A DNA stretch of 64,000 bases from Scenedesmus sp. ARA3 (GCA_004335835.1 RWJK01001720.1:67792-131791); one strand, 5' to 3'. Counted from the first letter of the stretch, positions 13,346 through 23,942 are shown. Notes: a model not told the origin generated them from the sequence alone. A program made the numbers and translations.

Positions 13346-15910
13346 TCATCCTTTGTACTGCCCAGCTGCCGCATCAGCAGCTTACCAAGGGCCCCCAGCA
13401 GCTGCGGCGCAAACAGCTCTGCTGCTGCTGCGCTGCTTGGAGGCGTGACCAAACCTTGGATAAACCCTAGCAGCTCGCGATCTGGCACTAAACCCTGGCT
13501 GAAGAGGCCGCCCCACCTGGCCGCATGGGGTTTTAGGAATGACAGGCCCTTGCTGGCGCCCACCTCTTTTGTGTGACCTAGCACAACACCCAGCACCAGC
13601 TGGTGTGTGGAGTGAGAAAGAGTGAGACCTGCAAAGTCTGCTGCAGTGAACAGGTGCTCCTCTGCCTGCTGCTGGATCAACTGCAACTGCAGCAGCACCG
13701 GCTGCTGCTGCTGCTGCTGCTGCTGCTCGCCGCCTAGCTGCTGCAGCTGCTGCAGGGCCGGCAAAAGTGTGACCAGCCGCCCAGCAAGTGTGACCAGTGG
13801 GCCGTAATCCTCCACACGACTGCCCCTGAAGAAATGCACGCCTTGTGCAAGCAGCATCACAGCTCGCGCTGCATTGCTGACTGCCTCTGATACATCGGCA
13901 GCTGTAGCCGCATTGCTGCTGCTCCTGCTGCTGGCTGCTGCTGCCGCCTCTGCTGCTGCCAGCCGCCGCTGCAGTGCTGCAGCGAGGGCCTCCCACAATG
14001 CTGCTGTGCTGCCCCTGCGGGTGTGCTCCCACAGCCTGGCAAAGGCGGCTGCTGCTACTGCTGTGCAGCGCACCCGCAGCACCTCACGAGTCAGCCCTGC
14101 ACATTGAGAGCCACACACATTAAAGACGGAGTCAGTTCAAGTTGAGAAGACGCCTGTGAGGAGAGGCAATGTGTGATCAAGGTGGGACTGCCGTTCTGTC
14201 AGCAGCTCGGAGCCGACAACAGCTGCACACAACCTACGCGCATGCCACGCAACAAACACATACAGCCACATGCAACACATCTCTCAGCAATGCTCTTATC
14301 CGCACGCACAGAAGCAAACAGCAACACGTCCTGAGCAGTGTGCGCCACAAGCAGCTCTCAAACCAAATGCTGTGCTCTGCAAGACATGTATTGCTGCGCG
14401 TGCAGTCACTCACCTTTGGCCGCCCTCCGCGCCTTCTTGACTGCCCGCCCAGCAGCTCCATCACCATCACCACCTTCTGCTGCTGCTGCTGCTGCCTCAT
14501 CACCTTCATCAGCAGCACCACCAGCAGCACTACCACTACTCGCAGCTGCTGCTGCTGCTGCTGCCGGGCTTGCCCCAAAGTCCTCAGGCGCCAGCAGATC
14601 CTCCTGCAGCAGCAGCTGCAGCAACCCCGGGGCCTTACTGTGCAGGCCGTGCTCAGTGCCCAGCACAGCCTCTGCTGCCAACAGCCCTGCTCCATGCACG
14701 CGAGCAGCGCTGTGCCGCACTGCCGCCTCGCCGAGCAGCGCCCGCAGGCCTGACTTGAGCTGCTTGGGGGTTGCTTGGCGCAGCAGGAAGCCGAGGGTCT
14801 CGGCTGCTAGGCAGCGCACGTGGCGCTCGGAGTGGTAGCGCAAGCCTGCGAATATATAGAGGCAGCGCAGTGGAAGGGACAGCAGGAGTCAGCAGAGAAT
14901 GCTGCTAGGCAGCTCACATGGCGCTCGCTGTGGTAGCGCAGGCCTGCAGGTGAGAGGGAAAGAGTGCAAAACGGTGGCAGGCACAGTTGCAGGCACAGCT
15001 GTAGTAGGAAGAAGGCTTGATCAGCAGACTGAATGGTGGTGGTGCAGTGATTGAGTGGCAGGCACAGCGGCAGGCAGAGTTGCGATGGGGAGGAGATGCT
15101 GTGAGCAGCTGCTGTGGAAAGACCTGGCGCAGCAGGAAGCCGAGGGTTTCGGCTGCCAGGCAGCGCACGTGGCGCTCGCTGTGGTAGCGCAGGCCTGAAA
15201 AAGGTGAGGGAATGACAACAGAGATGGCAGAAAACAAAGGACGCTGTGAGCAGCAAGTTGCATGATATTGCAGGCGTGCAAGCAAGAAGCCGAGGGTCTC
15301 TGCTGCCAGGCAGCGCACGTGGCGCTCGGAGTGGTAGCGCAGGCCTGCAGAGATTACAGTGAGCAACAAACACGGCAGGCCAGCAGCAGTGAGGAATGGG
15401 TGTTGAAGGCTGCTTGGGGGTGGCCTGGCGCAGCAGGAAGCCGAGGGTTTCGGCTGCTAGGCAGTGCACGTGGCGCTCGCTGTGGTAGCGCAGGCCTGTG
15501 TAACAAGCAAACATGATTGCAGGCACAGCGGCAGGGGCAGTAAGAGCGGGACATGTGCAGCAGGCTGTACTGCGCTGGCACCTCATAGAGGGGCAAAGCC
15601 ATCTGTACGATAGCCCACGCCAGCTGCTGCAGCCACACCTGCTGTGTGCTTGAGCGTGGCCGGCAATGCTGCTGTCAGCTGCTTGGCCAGCACCTTGCAG
15701 ATGCCCGCTGCCGCATCTAAAAGACCGACTGTTATCTGCTGCTACTTCGTATTACGCACCTGCTGTGTGCTTCAATGTTGCCGGCAGTGCTGCTGTCAGC
15801 TGCTTGGCCAGCACCTTGCAGATGCCTGCTGCTGCGTTGAACAGCGCCTGCAGCAGGTCAGGCTCGGAGGCAGCAGCACCGCCAGTGGGAGACACCAGCC
15901 ACGTGAACCT

Positions 15911-15956
<46 letters not shown>

Positions 15957-16607
15957 GCAAGGGCTGAGTACACCGTTGAATATCACCAATGGTGTACTGC
16001 GTTTGCTGCACAAGCTACAGTGCTGCTCAACAACAGCTGCGCTGCTCTACGGAGACCCTGGGCGCTGCCACAAGAGCAGCGCTGCCGCCACAGATGCGCA
16101 CACCTCTCTAAGGTTTCCAGCAGCACCGGCGCCATCTCGCTCTGCAGATACCGTTCCTGCCTGCACATCAAAGTTGATACCTCAGGCACTGCAGCTACTT
16201 ACACCTAAACAAAGCGACGCACCTCTCCCAGACAGCTGGCAGCAGCGGCACCATCTCCCCCTGCAGGTCCCGCGCCATTGCTGCCAGCAGGTCAAACAGC
16301 GGCGGCAGCGCCAGCGGGGCATCAGGCCGCAGGCTGGACAGCAGCACTTGCAGCACCTGGCAGCAGCAGCAGCAGCAGCAGCAAAAAAAGTTGGCAGCAG
16401 CAAAAGATGGCAGTAGCGTCAGCAGGCATGGAGATGTGGCAGCTGCACCTGTGGTGAACTGAGCTGAGACATACTGACGAGCGGTCGCTGCTGCAGCATT
16501 CACCAACAGCTGTCTGGCAGAACACAACATGGCTGCTGCAAGTCTGTGCTGCAGCAGCAACTGTGCTTTGCTGATGTGCTGAGAAGCACATATGACATTG
16601 TGTGCCG

Positions 16608-16669
<62 letters not shown>

Positions 16670-16719
16670 NNNNNNNNNNNNNNNNNNNNNNNNNNNNNNN
16701 NNNNNNNNNNNNNNNNNNN

Positions 16720-16777
<58 letters not shown>

Positions 16778-17871
16778 CCTGCCGCGGCTGCCTCACCTGC
16801 TGCTTGTGGTGCAGCAGCAGCGGCAGGCTCTGCGCCAGGGGCCGCAGCTGCCGCTCTGCTGCCAGCCAGCCTGCTGCTGCATTCAACTCCCGCCACCTGC
16901 AGGTAACACAGGACAACATGGCAGCAGGGCGTGAGGCTTCTGCAAGAGACCTGCTGCTGCAAGCAGCACTGTCTACACAGCATGTCGTGTTGTTGTGCTG
17001 CTGCTGGGCATCACCCGTCCCAGCTGCGACTAGTCGGTACATGGGGAGTACTGCGCCTTCACTGCTTTATATTTTGGGACTGGACACAGCACAGCAGCAA
17101 TGTGCACAACCAGCTGGACAGTCTGTATTGATAGGATATGTATATGTAGCTGACAGGTTGCAGAGGCATAAGGCAGCAGCAGCAGCGGCACTCACTCTGT
17201 GAGGCTCTTTTGGATGAAGCAGGAGGCGCCATGCAGCATGTCAAGCCATGCAATGCCAATATACAGCTGCTTTGCTATACTGTAATAACTGCCATCTCTG
17301 GAGCTGTGCCACTCACTCTGTGAGGCTCTCTTGGAAGAAACAAGATGCGCCATTCAGCGGTGCGCTGCGCACTTTGCCCACACGCCTGTACACGTCCACG
17401 TCCACCTGTGCCGGCAGCAGGCAGTATAATGAGCTTAGCAACATGAGTTGAAAAGCGGTAGTGAGGCATGCTCACAGTCGTGTTGGTGGCTGCAAGCGCA
17501 GCTGCTGCACCAGAAGCATAGGGCAAAGCACCATGCACCGCGACAACTGAGGCTGCCTCCTGTGCGCACATGTATATACGCTGCCTTTTAGTGATGAGAG
17601 GTCAAACTGAAGTTTACATTGCTACTTTCGCTGTCAATTCAGCCCCAAACATGTTGTAGGCTGGTGCTGCAGGTGGCATATGCTGCTGCTGCCAATGGCC
17701 TGGCAGCAGCAGCAGCACAGCAGCAGCCAGGAGGCTGCCAGCTACCCTGCAGCAGCTAGCACTGCTTCCGCGCACCTCATCGATACGTTGTGCGATGTTC
17801 TTGAACCTGTGCCTGTTTGGAGCCCTGACTTTAGCCTGTGGAGCCTGCTCCTCCTGCTCTGAATCCGACAT
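1..17871 (-). CDS. UTP20: UTP20 (DRIM) SSU-processome HEAT-repeat protein, 3' end beyond window
   Basis: Giant nucleolar scaffold of the U3 snoRNP/SSU processome, needed for 18S rRNA processing. ATG at 17871 opens MSDSEQEE, then RHRFKNIAQRIDE, matching the RFLTFAERL start of the family. First exons join in phase: 17871-17776, 17405-17317 (ends CFFQESLTE), 16896-16797 (starts E/WRELNAAAGW), then 16356 onward (DLLAAMARDLQGEMVPLLP). Further blocks: RYHSERHVRCLAAETLGFLLR (14843-14760), long HEAT-like exons within about 14118-12190, 12325-11207, 9368-7998 and 7935-5230, LRAVLARRLLVPEVYDVMD near 1850, YEHESGRLAALEML near 1480, and HPHLWVRKVAARLLGL near 370. The diagnostic DRIM motif DFFLNITHLQIHRRGRAL lies near 6570-6630. 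Poly-Q, poly-A and acidic inserts (5690-6540) interrupt the solenoid. Introns carry many decayed copies of neighbouring exon edges. The span includes introns; the internal exon map is only partly resolved. Confidence 0.92.
1010..1135 (-). repeat. duplicated UTP20 exon start (VLLKFPPEVTA)
   Basis: The block encoding LLQVLLKFPPEVTAN is present at 1007-1045 and again at 1095-1135, inside the upstream intron. The inner copy continues into LAATAYLPLVTRLANE. Confidence 0.8.
2332..2535 (-). repeat. duplicated UTP20 exon edge (AQDCFRLLGGAAY)
   Basis: A block of about 35 bp (encoding AQDCFRLLGG, or its variant) occurs at 2332-2368 and 2496-2531. The 2496 copy is joined to the exon encoding VPDAGHPLAQDC. 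Confidence 0.75.
2977..3540 (-). repeat. five copies of a UTP20 exon 3' end plus donor (CLYSRHLGSVQ)
   Basis: Copies of the block encoding MVRCLYSRHLGSVQ followed by GTGGGT or GTGCGT lie at about 2977-3037, 3090-3150, 3268-3305, 3368-3405 and 3479-3540. The last is continuous with the upstream exon (REVLALLDPLLPL). The copies include the donor, so each could still be used for splicing. Confidence 0.9.
4699..5292 (-). repeat. five copies of a UTP20 exon 3' end plus donor (LGPEYLPTVIK)
   Basis: The block encoding LCLELGPEYLPTVIK followed by a GTGAGT donor recurs at about 4699-4760, 4899-4965, 5008-5069, 5103-5164 and 5231-5292. Divergence differs among copies; the 5231 copy is joined to the long upstream exon, which starts near 5400. 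Confidence 0.88.
5887..5942. repeat. (CTG)n / poly-Q tract in UTP20
   Basis: A pure CTG run of about 18 triplets encodes poly-Gln on the minus strand, between EEAP and GSGAMEVDG. Further coding tracts lie at 6298-6340 and 6410-6441. Confidence 0.9.
7850..8130 (-). repeat. duplicated UTP20 exon edge (VLVAAAAAGPNKGGKGRVS)
   Basis: Two copies, about 7850-7925 and 8068-8140, encode VEAVLVAAAAAGPNKGGKGR and end in a GTGAGT donor. The 8068 copy is continuous with the exon encoding WTPLLLVELKGS; the 7850 copy is the extra one. Confidence 0.85.
8919..8985. repeat. GGTCAA/TTGACC cluster inside a UTP20 exon
   Basis: About seven GTCAA or TTGAC units occur in 65 bp, encoding the non-conserved insert HLVNSPVDWWLTAVDRS. 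Similar clusters encode VDQGVDQGGD (10463-10515) and LTGSLTEGLTGFD (11765-11815). Confidence 0.7.
9236..9376 (-). repeat. duplicated UTP20 exon start (GFVPLLTMVLYPKL)
   Basis: Two copies of the acceptor plus GFVPLLTMVxYPK lie at 9236-9270 and 9337-9376. The inner copy leads into LAKRSGRLGG; the outer copy is the duplicate. Confidence 0.8.
9621..9781 (-). repeat. 161-bp dispersed intronic element, copy 1
   Basis: A 161-bp sequence closely repeated at 10881-11041 and, inverted, at 26903-27063. It lies in a UTP20 intron. In the transcribed direction it begins CCGTGCGTGCTGGCGG and ends GGGCGGCGCATGC. The last 40 nt contain CTTAC, CTGACAG and GGTCAATGAAG, which resemble splicing signals. No terminal inverted repeat or clear target duplication is seen. 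Confidence 0.85.
9985..10396 (-). repeat. four copies of a UTP20 exon end (DVGRVDPHTRP) with donor
   Basis: The segment encoding DVGRVDPHTRPG plus GTGAGC recurs at about 9985-10027, 10126-10162, 10256-10292 and 10360-10396, spaced 100-140 bp apart. Only the 10360 copy is contiguous with the exon encoding EAQRQQQRHLLKKKK. Confidence 0.85.
10881..11041 (-). repeat. 161-bp dispersed intronic element, copy 2
   Basis: Near-identical to the element at 9621-9781. It lies in the 524-bp UTP20 intron between exons ending at 11207 and starting at 10682. Similarity to copy 3 persists weakly beyond the core (GAACAT, then GCATGTGCAAA-like sequence), so the full element may be longer. Confidence 0.85.
12090..12260 (-). 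repeat. duplicated UTP20 exon end (ALVAGLIGTLHIR)
   Basis: Two copies, 12090-12150 and 12190-12250, encode LPALVAGLIGTLHIR followed by GTGAGC or GTGAGG. The upstream (12190) copy is contiguous with the long exon. Confidence 0.82.
14759..15498 (-). repeat. five copies of a UTP20 exon edge (RYHSERHV cassette)
   Basis: The exon start encoding LRYHSERHVRCLAAETLGFLLR occurs at about 14849, 14947, 15197, 15346 and 15497 (minus-strand starts), most with their acceptor-like CAG and flanking intron. Four copies extend through the FLLR codons; the 14947 copy is shorter. Only the 14849 copy continues into the rest of the exon (ATPKQLKSGLRALLGEA), so it is the functional one, and the others are intronic relics or alternative exons. 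Confidence 0.9.
15637..15835 (-). repeat. duplicated UTP20 exon segment (ICKVLAKQLTAALPATL)
   Basis: Two copies about 120 bp apart (15637-15712 and 15757-15832) encode GICKVLAKQLTAALPATLKH followed by CAGGT. The 15757 copy belongs to the exon that starts at about 15908; the other is an intronic duplicate. Confidence 0.82.
16670..16719. other. 50-N assembly gap inside a (CTG)n tract
   Basis: Exactly 50 N separate two perfect (CTG)n runs (16611-16669 and 16720-16776). The true length is unknown. It falls in UTP20 intron 3, just past the CAG|GTGAGG donor at 16797, so it should not break the protein. Confidence 0.97.
17193..17360 (-). repeat. duplicated UTP20 exon 2 end (GASCFFQESLTE)
   Basis: Exon 2 ends GASCFFQESLTE at 17317 with GTGAGT. 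A second copy encoding GASCFIQKSLTE with its own GTGAGT donor lies at about 17190-17235, within intron 2. Confidence 0.85.
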
Positions 17872-19288
17872 GGCTGCTGTCGATGGGCCTGAAGCGTGTT
17901 CGCTGCTTCTAAAAAACGCACTTGTTTTCCATAAAGGAACTTACGACTTCCAAAACGAACACTGCCTCTGCAGGCATCTGAAGCGTACACTCTGTTAGCC
18001 TGTCGGCACTACGTGACGGCAAAGCGTGTGCATGCAATCGCAACTAAAACTGAAGCACGTTTTGCAGCTCAGTGGTATTTGGTAATGCCTGTTCTGCAGT
18101 GACATGGACTCACTAGGTCCCAGACAGGTGTCACCAGGTCACCAGTTGACACACTGCACACTAACACGTGTTACAGCAAAGGGTTCTGCTTCAAACACAG
18201 AAGCCGCTGAAGAGCAATCAAAAATATGGCGCATATTCTTTTGGCGGTGGTGCCACCCGTGCTGAGACAGTGAGCTGGGTGCTCACAGTGTCCTCAGGTG
18301 CCATGTTTTAAAACAAATTTGCCACTCAGTGGATGCACAAACTTGGCCATGCACGTACTGTTTCAGCGCTACCTTTGAATACCATGTGTTCCGGACGCAA
18401 GCAACAGCAACAAAACTAAACAAAAACAACTCATACAAGCAGCTGCCAGCCAGTTCGCTGTGTACATGCGCTAGATAGGTGTCAGGACAACCCTCAGGAC
18501 TTTTCAACTAAAGGACAGCTGCCTCCGCTGCATCCTGCAGAAGGGCGATGATATACAGGAACACCTGTACACCCTCACATGAAAACACCTTTCATGCGCT
18601 CATGCATCCTCACAGTGCAATTTTCTCCAAAGGACCCACATGATGAAACCGGCATCCAGAACAGGGTATCACCTTTGCGCCTCTGAAACCCTTGAGCCTC
18701 TGGTTGGCTCCTGATTGGGGTTCCCACTCCTTGGTTGAGTGGAGTATGTAACATAAAGTAACGTTCAGTAACGTAAAGTAATGTATCAACAATTTCATGA
18801 GTGGTACTAGATCCACTCAGGGTGGCAGGCGTGGCAAGGTGGTCACCTGCCGGAGCAACATGATTGCGCTGCGTCAGCACAGCAAGTAGTCCTCAGGACT
18901 TGGTGGGTGTCTAAATTCATTCCAAAACAGCAAGTCTTCAAGCAAAAGCACGTGCATGATGGTGCAAGGCCAACTGCTGCTGATGATCACAGAACAGCTT
19001 GTCTGTGACATGCTATGTGATAAGGCTGCACAGTCAATGCATGCCGCCTTTAGTGCAGAAGAACCACAGGACAACACAGGAAGTTTAGACTAGAAGGTCG
19101 CCAACGGGTTTAGCTGTATAAGGGCAGTGGCCGATGCCGCCATGCCGGCAGTATATTCTGTCAGGCAGAAACATGCATATGTATTCACGGTGTCAAGACA
19201 TCCACTGGGTTGCACACCTTGGTTGCCTTCACATCACATCCATAGGAGCAACTGCAAGGTGTCCACAGCGACCCATAACGAAGCAACA

Positions 19289-19575
19289 GCTTGCAGGAAA
19301 CAGCCCAGAGCAGCACACACGAATGTAGCAAACAGCTTGCAGAACACAGCACAGGGCAACCAGGGCGTCACACAACAATGTAGCAGGCAACAGCTTGCAG
19401 CAAAGAGCCGAGACAATGCAGCAACTGCTTGCAGGAAAGACTGCAGGGCGACGCACAGCAATGTAGGAGCAGCTCGCAGAAAAGAGTCCAAGGCGACACA
19501 CAGCAATGTAGCAACCGCTTGCAGAGAATACCCAAGTGCAACACACAGGTATGTAGCTGACGGCTTGCAGGAAAG
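19289..19575 (+). repeat. irregular tandem array, units about 34-58 bp
   Basis: GCTTGCAG or GCTCGCAG boxes recur at 19289, 19335, 19393, 19427, 19472, 19517 and 19563, separated by diverged CACAGCAATGTAGCA-like sequence. One frame stays open across it (ATG 19142 to 19738), but there is no support that it is coding. Confidence 0.7.
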
Positions 19576-19847
19576 AGCCCATGGCGCTGCACCAGGTGCT
19601 AGGAACTGCATGACATGCAAGACCGCTGGCAGTACTTTGCAAAGAAAGCAACACAGGTGCCGCAGGTTAGTGCTACTGCTACACCATCCACATCACTGCC
19701 AATCAAGCACCATGATGTGTTATGGGGTGCATATGTGACCACCACTGCCAGCCTTCACCACTCTTGCATATGGAAATTCACAAGGTGGCATGCTGGCAGA
19801 TCAGCTGATTGATTACAGTCCAGCCTTGTGCGTGATACTATAACACG

Positions 19848-20118
19848 CAACAAAGGTACCAGCCATGCTCTGCATCAGCTGCCTCGGGCGTAGTACTAAC
19901 ACACGCAACAAAGGTGCCAGCCATGCTTTGCAACAGCTGCCTCGGGCGTAGTACTAAAACACACAACAAAGGTGCCAGCCATGCTTTGTAGCAGCTGCCT
20001 CGAGCGTAGTACTAAAACACACAACAAAGGTGCCAGCCATGCTTTGTAGCAGCTGCCTCGAGCGTAGTACTAAGACACGCAACAAAGGTACCAGCATGCT
20101 TGGTAGCAGCTGCCATAG
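19848..20118 (+). repeat. 58-bp minisatellite, five copies
   Basis: CAACAAAGG anchors occur at 19848, 19906, 19964, 20022 and 20080, an exact 58-bp period. The unit includes CAGCTGCCTCGGGCGTAG. The last copy is truncated. Confidence 0.92.
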
Positions 20119-21111
20119 ATCTAGATATGTCAGAAGAGGCTGCTTGACAGCTGGCCCTATAACAAAAAGCAGACATCGGACCAAACAGGACTAGGCGCCC
20201 AGCCCTAGAGTACAGTGCAGTATCATACCAAGCTCACTCAGTGCAGCTGCATGCCACTGGCAAGGTGACCTTGGCAGAGAGGGTCGTCGTGTCGATGCAA
20301 AGCAACTGACATGCGAGATATGTTGGATTCCATCAAGTCGAACGAAATATACTGCTGCCGCACCTGGCAAATTTAAAGGGCCGCCAGCCAAACTGCACCA
20401 GCCCTGCATCTGCCGCCAAGTGCATCAGACCAACTGCAACCACAGTGCAAAAACAGCATAAGGCTCTACTAGTCTGGCACGCATGCTTCAGGTACAGGCA
20501 ACATGCGACATGGGTAATAACCTCGATGATGCATGGCATGCGTATGATGTGCCTTGATCAGCACAAGATTGCTTCCTGCAGCAGCCTATAAGGCTGCCTT
20601 TGAGTTTTGATGTCGTAATCAGCGTCCGTGCCTGGCACAACAGTCACAAAATGTGTGTGGGGCGGACCGTGTTATGTCAGGCAGCCGCTATAGGCAGCTG
20701 ACAACGCAACAGCCATCGCAGCAGACACAGCTGGCAGTCATGCACAGAAACCACAGGCAGGCTCTGCTTGACAGGCTCAGCCGCACACAGGCTTGGATGC
20801 AGGCTCAGCCGCACACCACCGCCAGCTGCGTTGAGCCTCAAGCACTACGAGGTTTCAGACAGCTGTGCTTCCACATCAGTCGCGTGAATGCGTCCAAATG
20901 CACGTGCTGTTTCAAAATAGTCATGTTATGGTGGCGGTGAGTTAAATCGTACCATTGAGTTTCCACACACACATCATCATCATCACATCCTGCTGACAAC
21001 GATAACAAATCCACGGCAGCCACGCACACACACAGCCATCGTCAAGCATGGCCAGCAGCACATTGCTGCCTTTTGTTCAGCTGACCTGCCAGCTGGCCGC
21101 TCACTGTGCTG

Positions 21112-21112
21112 T

Positions 21113-21148
<36 letters not shown>
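21112..21148. repeat. (CAG)n microsatellite
   Basis: About 12 CAG triplets lie just beyond the 3' end of the secreted-protein gene. Confidence 0.9.
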
Positions 21149-21149
<1 letters not shown>

Positions 21150-21161
21150 AGCATGCCTAGC

Positions 21162-22069
21162 CTAGAATGCTGAGCAGCACACCGCCGTTTTGAAGGTGAC
21201 AGTGGTGTAGCTGCGGCTGCATGCCCTGCCACCCACTGGCGTGCAGAGGTTCATCCGTGCGAGCCCGCAGCGCGAGAACGTATCCCTGTGGCAAGGGTCG
21301 TAGGGGCTGCATGCACACGGGTCATAGCTAGGTATATAGGGGCCATAGTTTCCGTTAGGCCCGTAGTTTCCGTTAGGCCCGTAGATCCCGTTAGGCCCGT
21401 AGTTCCCGTCAGGCCCGTAGTTCCCGTTAGGCCAGTGGTTCCCGTTAGGCCCGTAGTTCCCGTTAGGCCCGTAGTTCCCGTTAGGCCCGTAGTTTCCGTT
21501 AGGCCCGTAGTTCCCGTTAGGCCCGTAGTTTCCGTTAGGCCCGTAGTTTCCGTTAGGGTCGTAGCTGCGCAAGAGGCGCATATGCAGTGCAGGGAGAATA
21601 CGTGTGAACATGTGAAGGGGTAAAAATCATTGCGCTGGGAGTTACTGCACAGCAGACTCTACTGCAGCTGCATGGTGTCAACCTGACTTTGACGTTACAT
21701 TTGCCAGTGCCAGCAAATGCACTGCACGCTGCCACCCCGACTGAGTCAGCATGCAGTCAGCTATACTTGAAAAACGCGGCTTGCAACAGCGTGACAGGCG
21801 CACATCTGTCTCTGCACCCAAACACTTCAAACCAGGGCAACAAACAAAAATGCCCTGCGCTTCATATGCTTGTGCATATGAATAGTTCATCGCCGGTTGC
21901 ACGCCGGGTGCACGCGATGCTCAACTCACTTGGCGGCAGTCGCAGCAGCTGCAGTGTCCGCACTGTCCGCAGTGTCAACAGTCTCTGCAGCCTTTAAGGT
22001 TCGTCCAGCTGCTGTGGTGCACAGCAATGCCAGTGCCACGGCCACGAGCATGGCGTGATGAGTCAGCAT
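21162..22069 (-). CDS. small secreted YGPNGN-repeat protein with Cys-rich tail (two exons)
   Basis: Exon 1 is 22069-21930, a 365-bp intron follows (AA|GTGAGT donor; CTCTTGCGCAG|C acceptor), and exon 2 is 21564-21162. The split Asn codon (AA+C) joins in frame and gives 180 residues. The N-terminus [17 protein letters not shown] ending in TTAAG is a clear signal peptide, so export to the wall or medium is expected. A short Ala/Asp/Thr spacer leads into 12 tandem hexapeptides (YGPNGN with variants [24 protein letters not shown]), encoded by an 18-bp DNA repeat. The tail of about 54 residues holds 8 Cys (CAC, DPC, RC, LC, AC, CC), an even number suited to disulphides. No known family is recognised; by composition it resembles structural extracellular-matrix proteins. 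Upstream in-frame codons exist, but this ATG puts the signal peptide at the N-terminus. No exon-edge duplications are seen here. Confidence 0.68.
21349..21564 (-). repeat. 18-bp coding minisatellite (YGPNGN x12)
   Basis: Twelve 18-bp units encode the hexapeptide array of the secreted protein. Substitutions are few, and every unit keeps the frame. Confidence 0.92.
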
Positions 22070-23942
22070 CTTGCGGGGGCGATGCAGTAAGCCTTGGTGC
22101 GTTTGTGTTGGGGTGGTGCACCTGTGCATAGCAGCGGAACGCAGGCAGCGGTGCAGCGCATTGTCAGCAAATGCATCAACTTGGAGTGTCACTGACTGGC
22201 TAGTGACTAGCAGCCTTCGCAGGGAGTGCTGTGTTTCTTCAGCAGGAGCAGCACAGCTGATATGGCAAAGGCAGCAGCAGTCTTGCAAGCGCCATTGTGT
22301 ACAGCAGCATCAGCAAATGCTGCAGCTGCAGTGTCGGCCTTGCAGCTTGTCCTCAAAGCAGTGAAGCATGCTAGCGCTAGGAGCCTGCTCGGGGAACCCA
22401 AGAACAAGGCTGAACCACACAACTGTCAGCTGAGGCTTTTATCGGCAGTTGGAGCACTCCGGACATTGGCTGCAGCAGCACTAGCTAGGGTACAGGTGCC
22501 TGCTGGCATGACCAATCAAGCCTCAAAGCAGCAAGCCTGCCAGCCTGCCATCTGCTGAGTCAGGAGGAGAAGGCTGACGGCAGCTGCTTCACATCGCACT
22601 GATTGGACATGCTTCTATCTGCCAAACAAGTTGCCAGCTACACTGCTGCATCCTGAGACACGCTGTGAGCTGCACACGGTGCTGCTACCGTGACCGGCAT
22701 CAACAGATTGCAGCTCACCTTAAAAACGGCTTCAAGCGTTTACAACTATTGCGTAGATGACTCAATACCGATGCGCGAATGTAGCGAACTTCTACACGGC
22801 TGGTGCTATTCCGGAACGGTAAGGGAGCAGCAAGGAACAACTTGAAAGGACACAACAGAGCGTTTTAATTTAGTGCAGATGATACTCATGTGAGGATCCA
22901 ATCGTGGGCTTCATAGACGAATCATGTTGTGTCGTGTCCATAGAAGGTTACGCCCTGCACCCGGTCAGAAGGTTACGCCCTGCACCCCATCTGAAGGTCA
23001 CGCCCTGCACCCCGTCCGAAGGTCATACCCTTAACTCCGTCAGAAGGTCATGCCCTGCACCGCAATGTACCCCAAGTGCCACTTTCATGCACTTTTGAAT
23101 TGGGTTCAACACCGCCCGCATCACTGGCAGACAGCCTCTGTAGTGACTGCGGGATGTCATATTACGAGTTTTAGAAAATGAACATTCACTGTGCTGCATC
23201 TCCAGCCATCCCTGAGCTCAGGCCAGGCCTTGGCATGCCAAGCCACATGTGCTGCATAAGCAACACACAGACCATGCTCTCAAGTCATATGGTCTTTTGT
23301 CTGATGAGTCAATCTGTAACTGTGGCTTCTGCAGGCTGCAGCAACCGGAATATGGGCACGGGGTCCTGCTGCTTCATTCCATCTGCCGCAGTACCCGGTA
23401 CTGAGGGCCTGGTGTGATGGCCAGTCAACTGGCGAGTGTGCAGAATAACTCGCAGCTCGCTTAGTTGCTGATGTCAACTGAGCCGTTACCATGTAGTCGG
23501 ATTTCGCATTTCAAGTAACAGCGTCACCGCATGTGCACTGCCTGAGCAGCAGCTGTGGCACGTCACATCACCTGTTACATTACGTGCGCCCACCACCAGG
23601 GCGCCTCGATAGTTTCCCGCAAAGCAATTGCAGCGCAGTGAGATGTTCGAGGCTGCTGTTTTAGTACGTTCATCGGCCGAACTACCGACTACTCCTACAG
23701 ACTGGCCAGCTTACTGGTGTTTCGTATATGCAGTCGCAATCCTGCTTTTCATCGAACAAATCCCAACAGCATTGGAGCTTGCAGTAGTTTTGTATCTGCG
23801 GCGCCAGCTGAGGCCGCTGATAGGGCTGCTTCCGGCCTGCGTAGCGGGACTGCCTCTGGCTTTTGGCCTTTTCTTGCGAGAAGCTTCATTTACTGGGCCT
23901 CTACTGCATATCTATCACTCTCAAGATAGCCAGCACGCAGTC
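22070..23942. other. intergenic: divergent 5' flanks of secreted-protein and rhodanese genes
   Basis: No gene was recognised. It holds a 25-bp minisatellite (22943-23067). An open frame from ATG 23643 runs into the rhodanese gene and could be an N-terminal extension. Confidence 0.55.
22943..23067 (+). repeat. 25-bp minisatellite, five copies
   Basis: GAAGGT anchors occur at 22943, 22968, 22993, 23018 and 23043, an exact 25-bp period. The unit is GAAGGTCACGCCCTGCACCC plus about five bases. Confidence 0.93.

Larger units (their letters stand above)
17872..21161. other. gene-poor stretch upstream of UTP20
   Basis: No conserved protein, tRNA or rRNA was recognised. It is lower in GC and in CAG triplets than the genes. 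It contains the UTP20 5' flank, an irregular tandem array (19289-19575), a 58-bp minisatellite (19848-20118) and a (CAG)n run (21112-21148). Confidence 0.6.

Noticed and set aside
19142..19738. Open frame across the irregular tandem array (repeats like TACRKxxxATHS)
   Set aside because: Repeat units differ in length (34-58 bp) and are not constrained to multiples of three; no homology or gene context.
21349..21564. CRISPR-like short direct repeats
   Set aside because: The units are contiguous 18-bp coding repeats without unique spacers, in a eukaryotic genome.
22226..22558. Plus-strand Ala-rich 110-codon frame opposite the secreted-protein 5' end
   Set aside because: No domain, and it overlaps the likely promoter and 5' UTR of the minus-strand gene.
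23643..23942. Extension of the rhodanese protein by 100 residues from ATG 23643
   Set aside because: It is open and in frame but hydrophobic and unlike a transit peptide or the family's N-terminus; noted as a possibility, not adopted.
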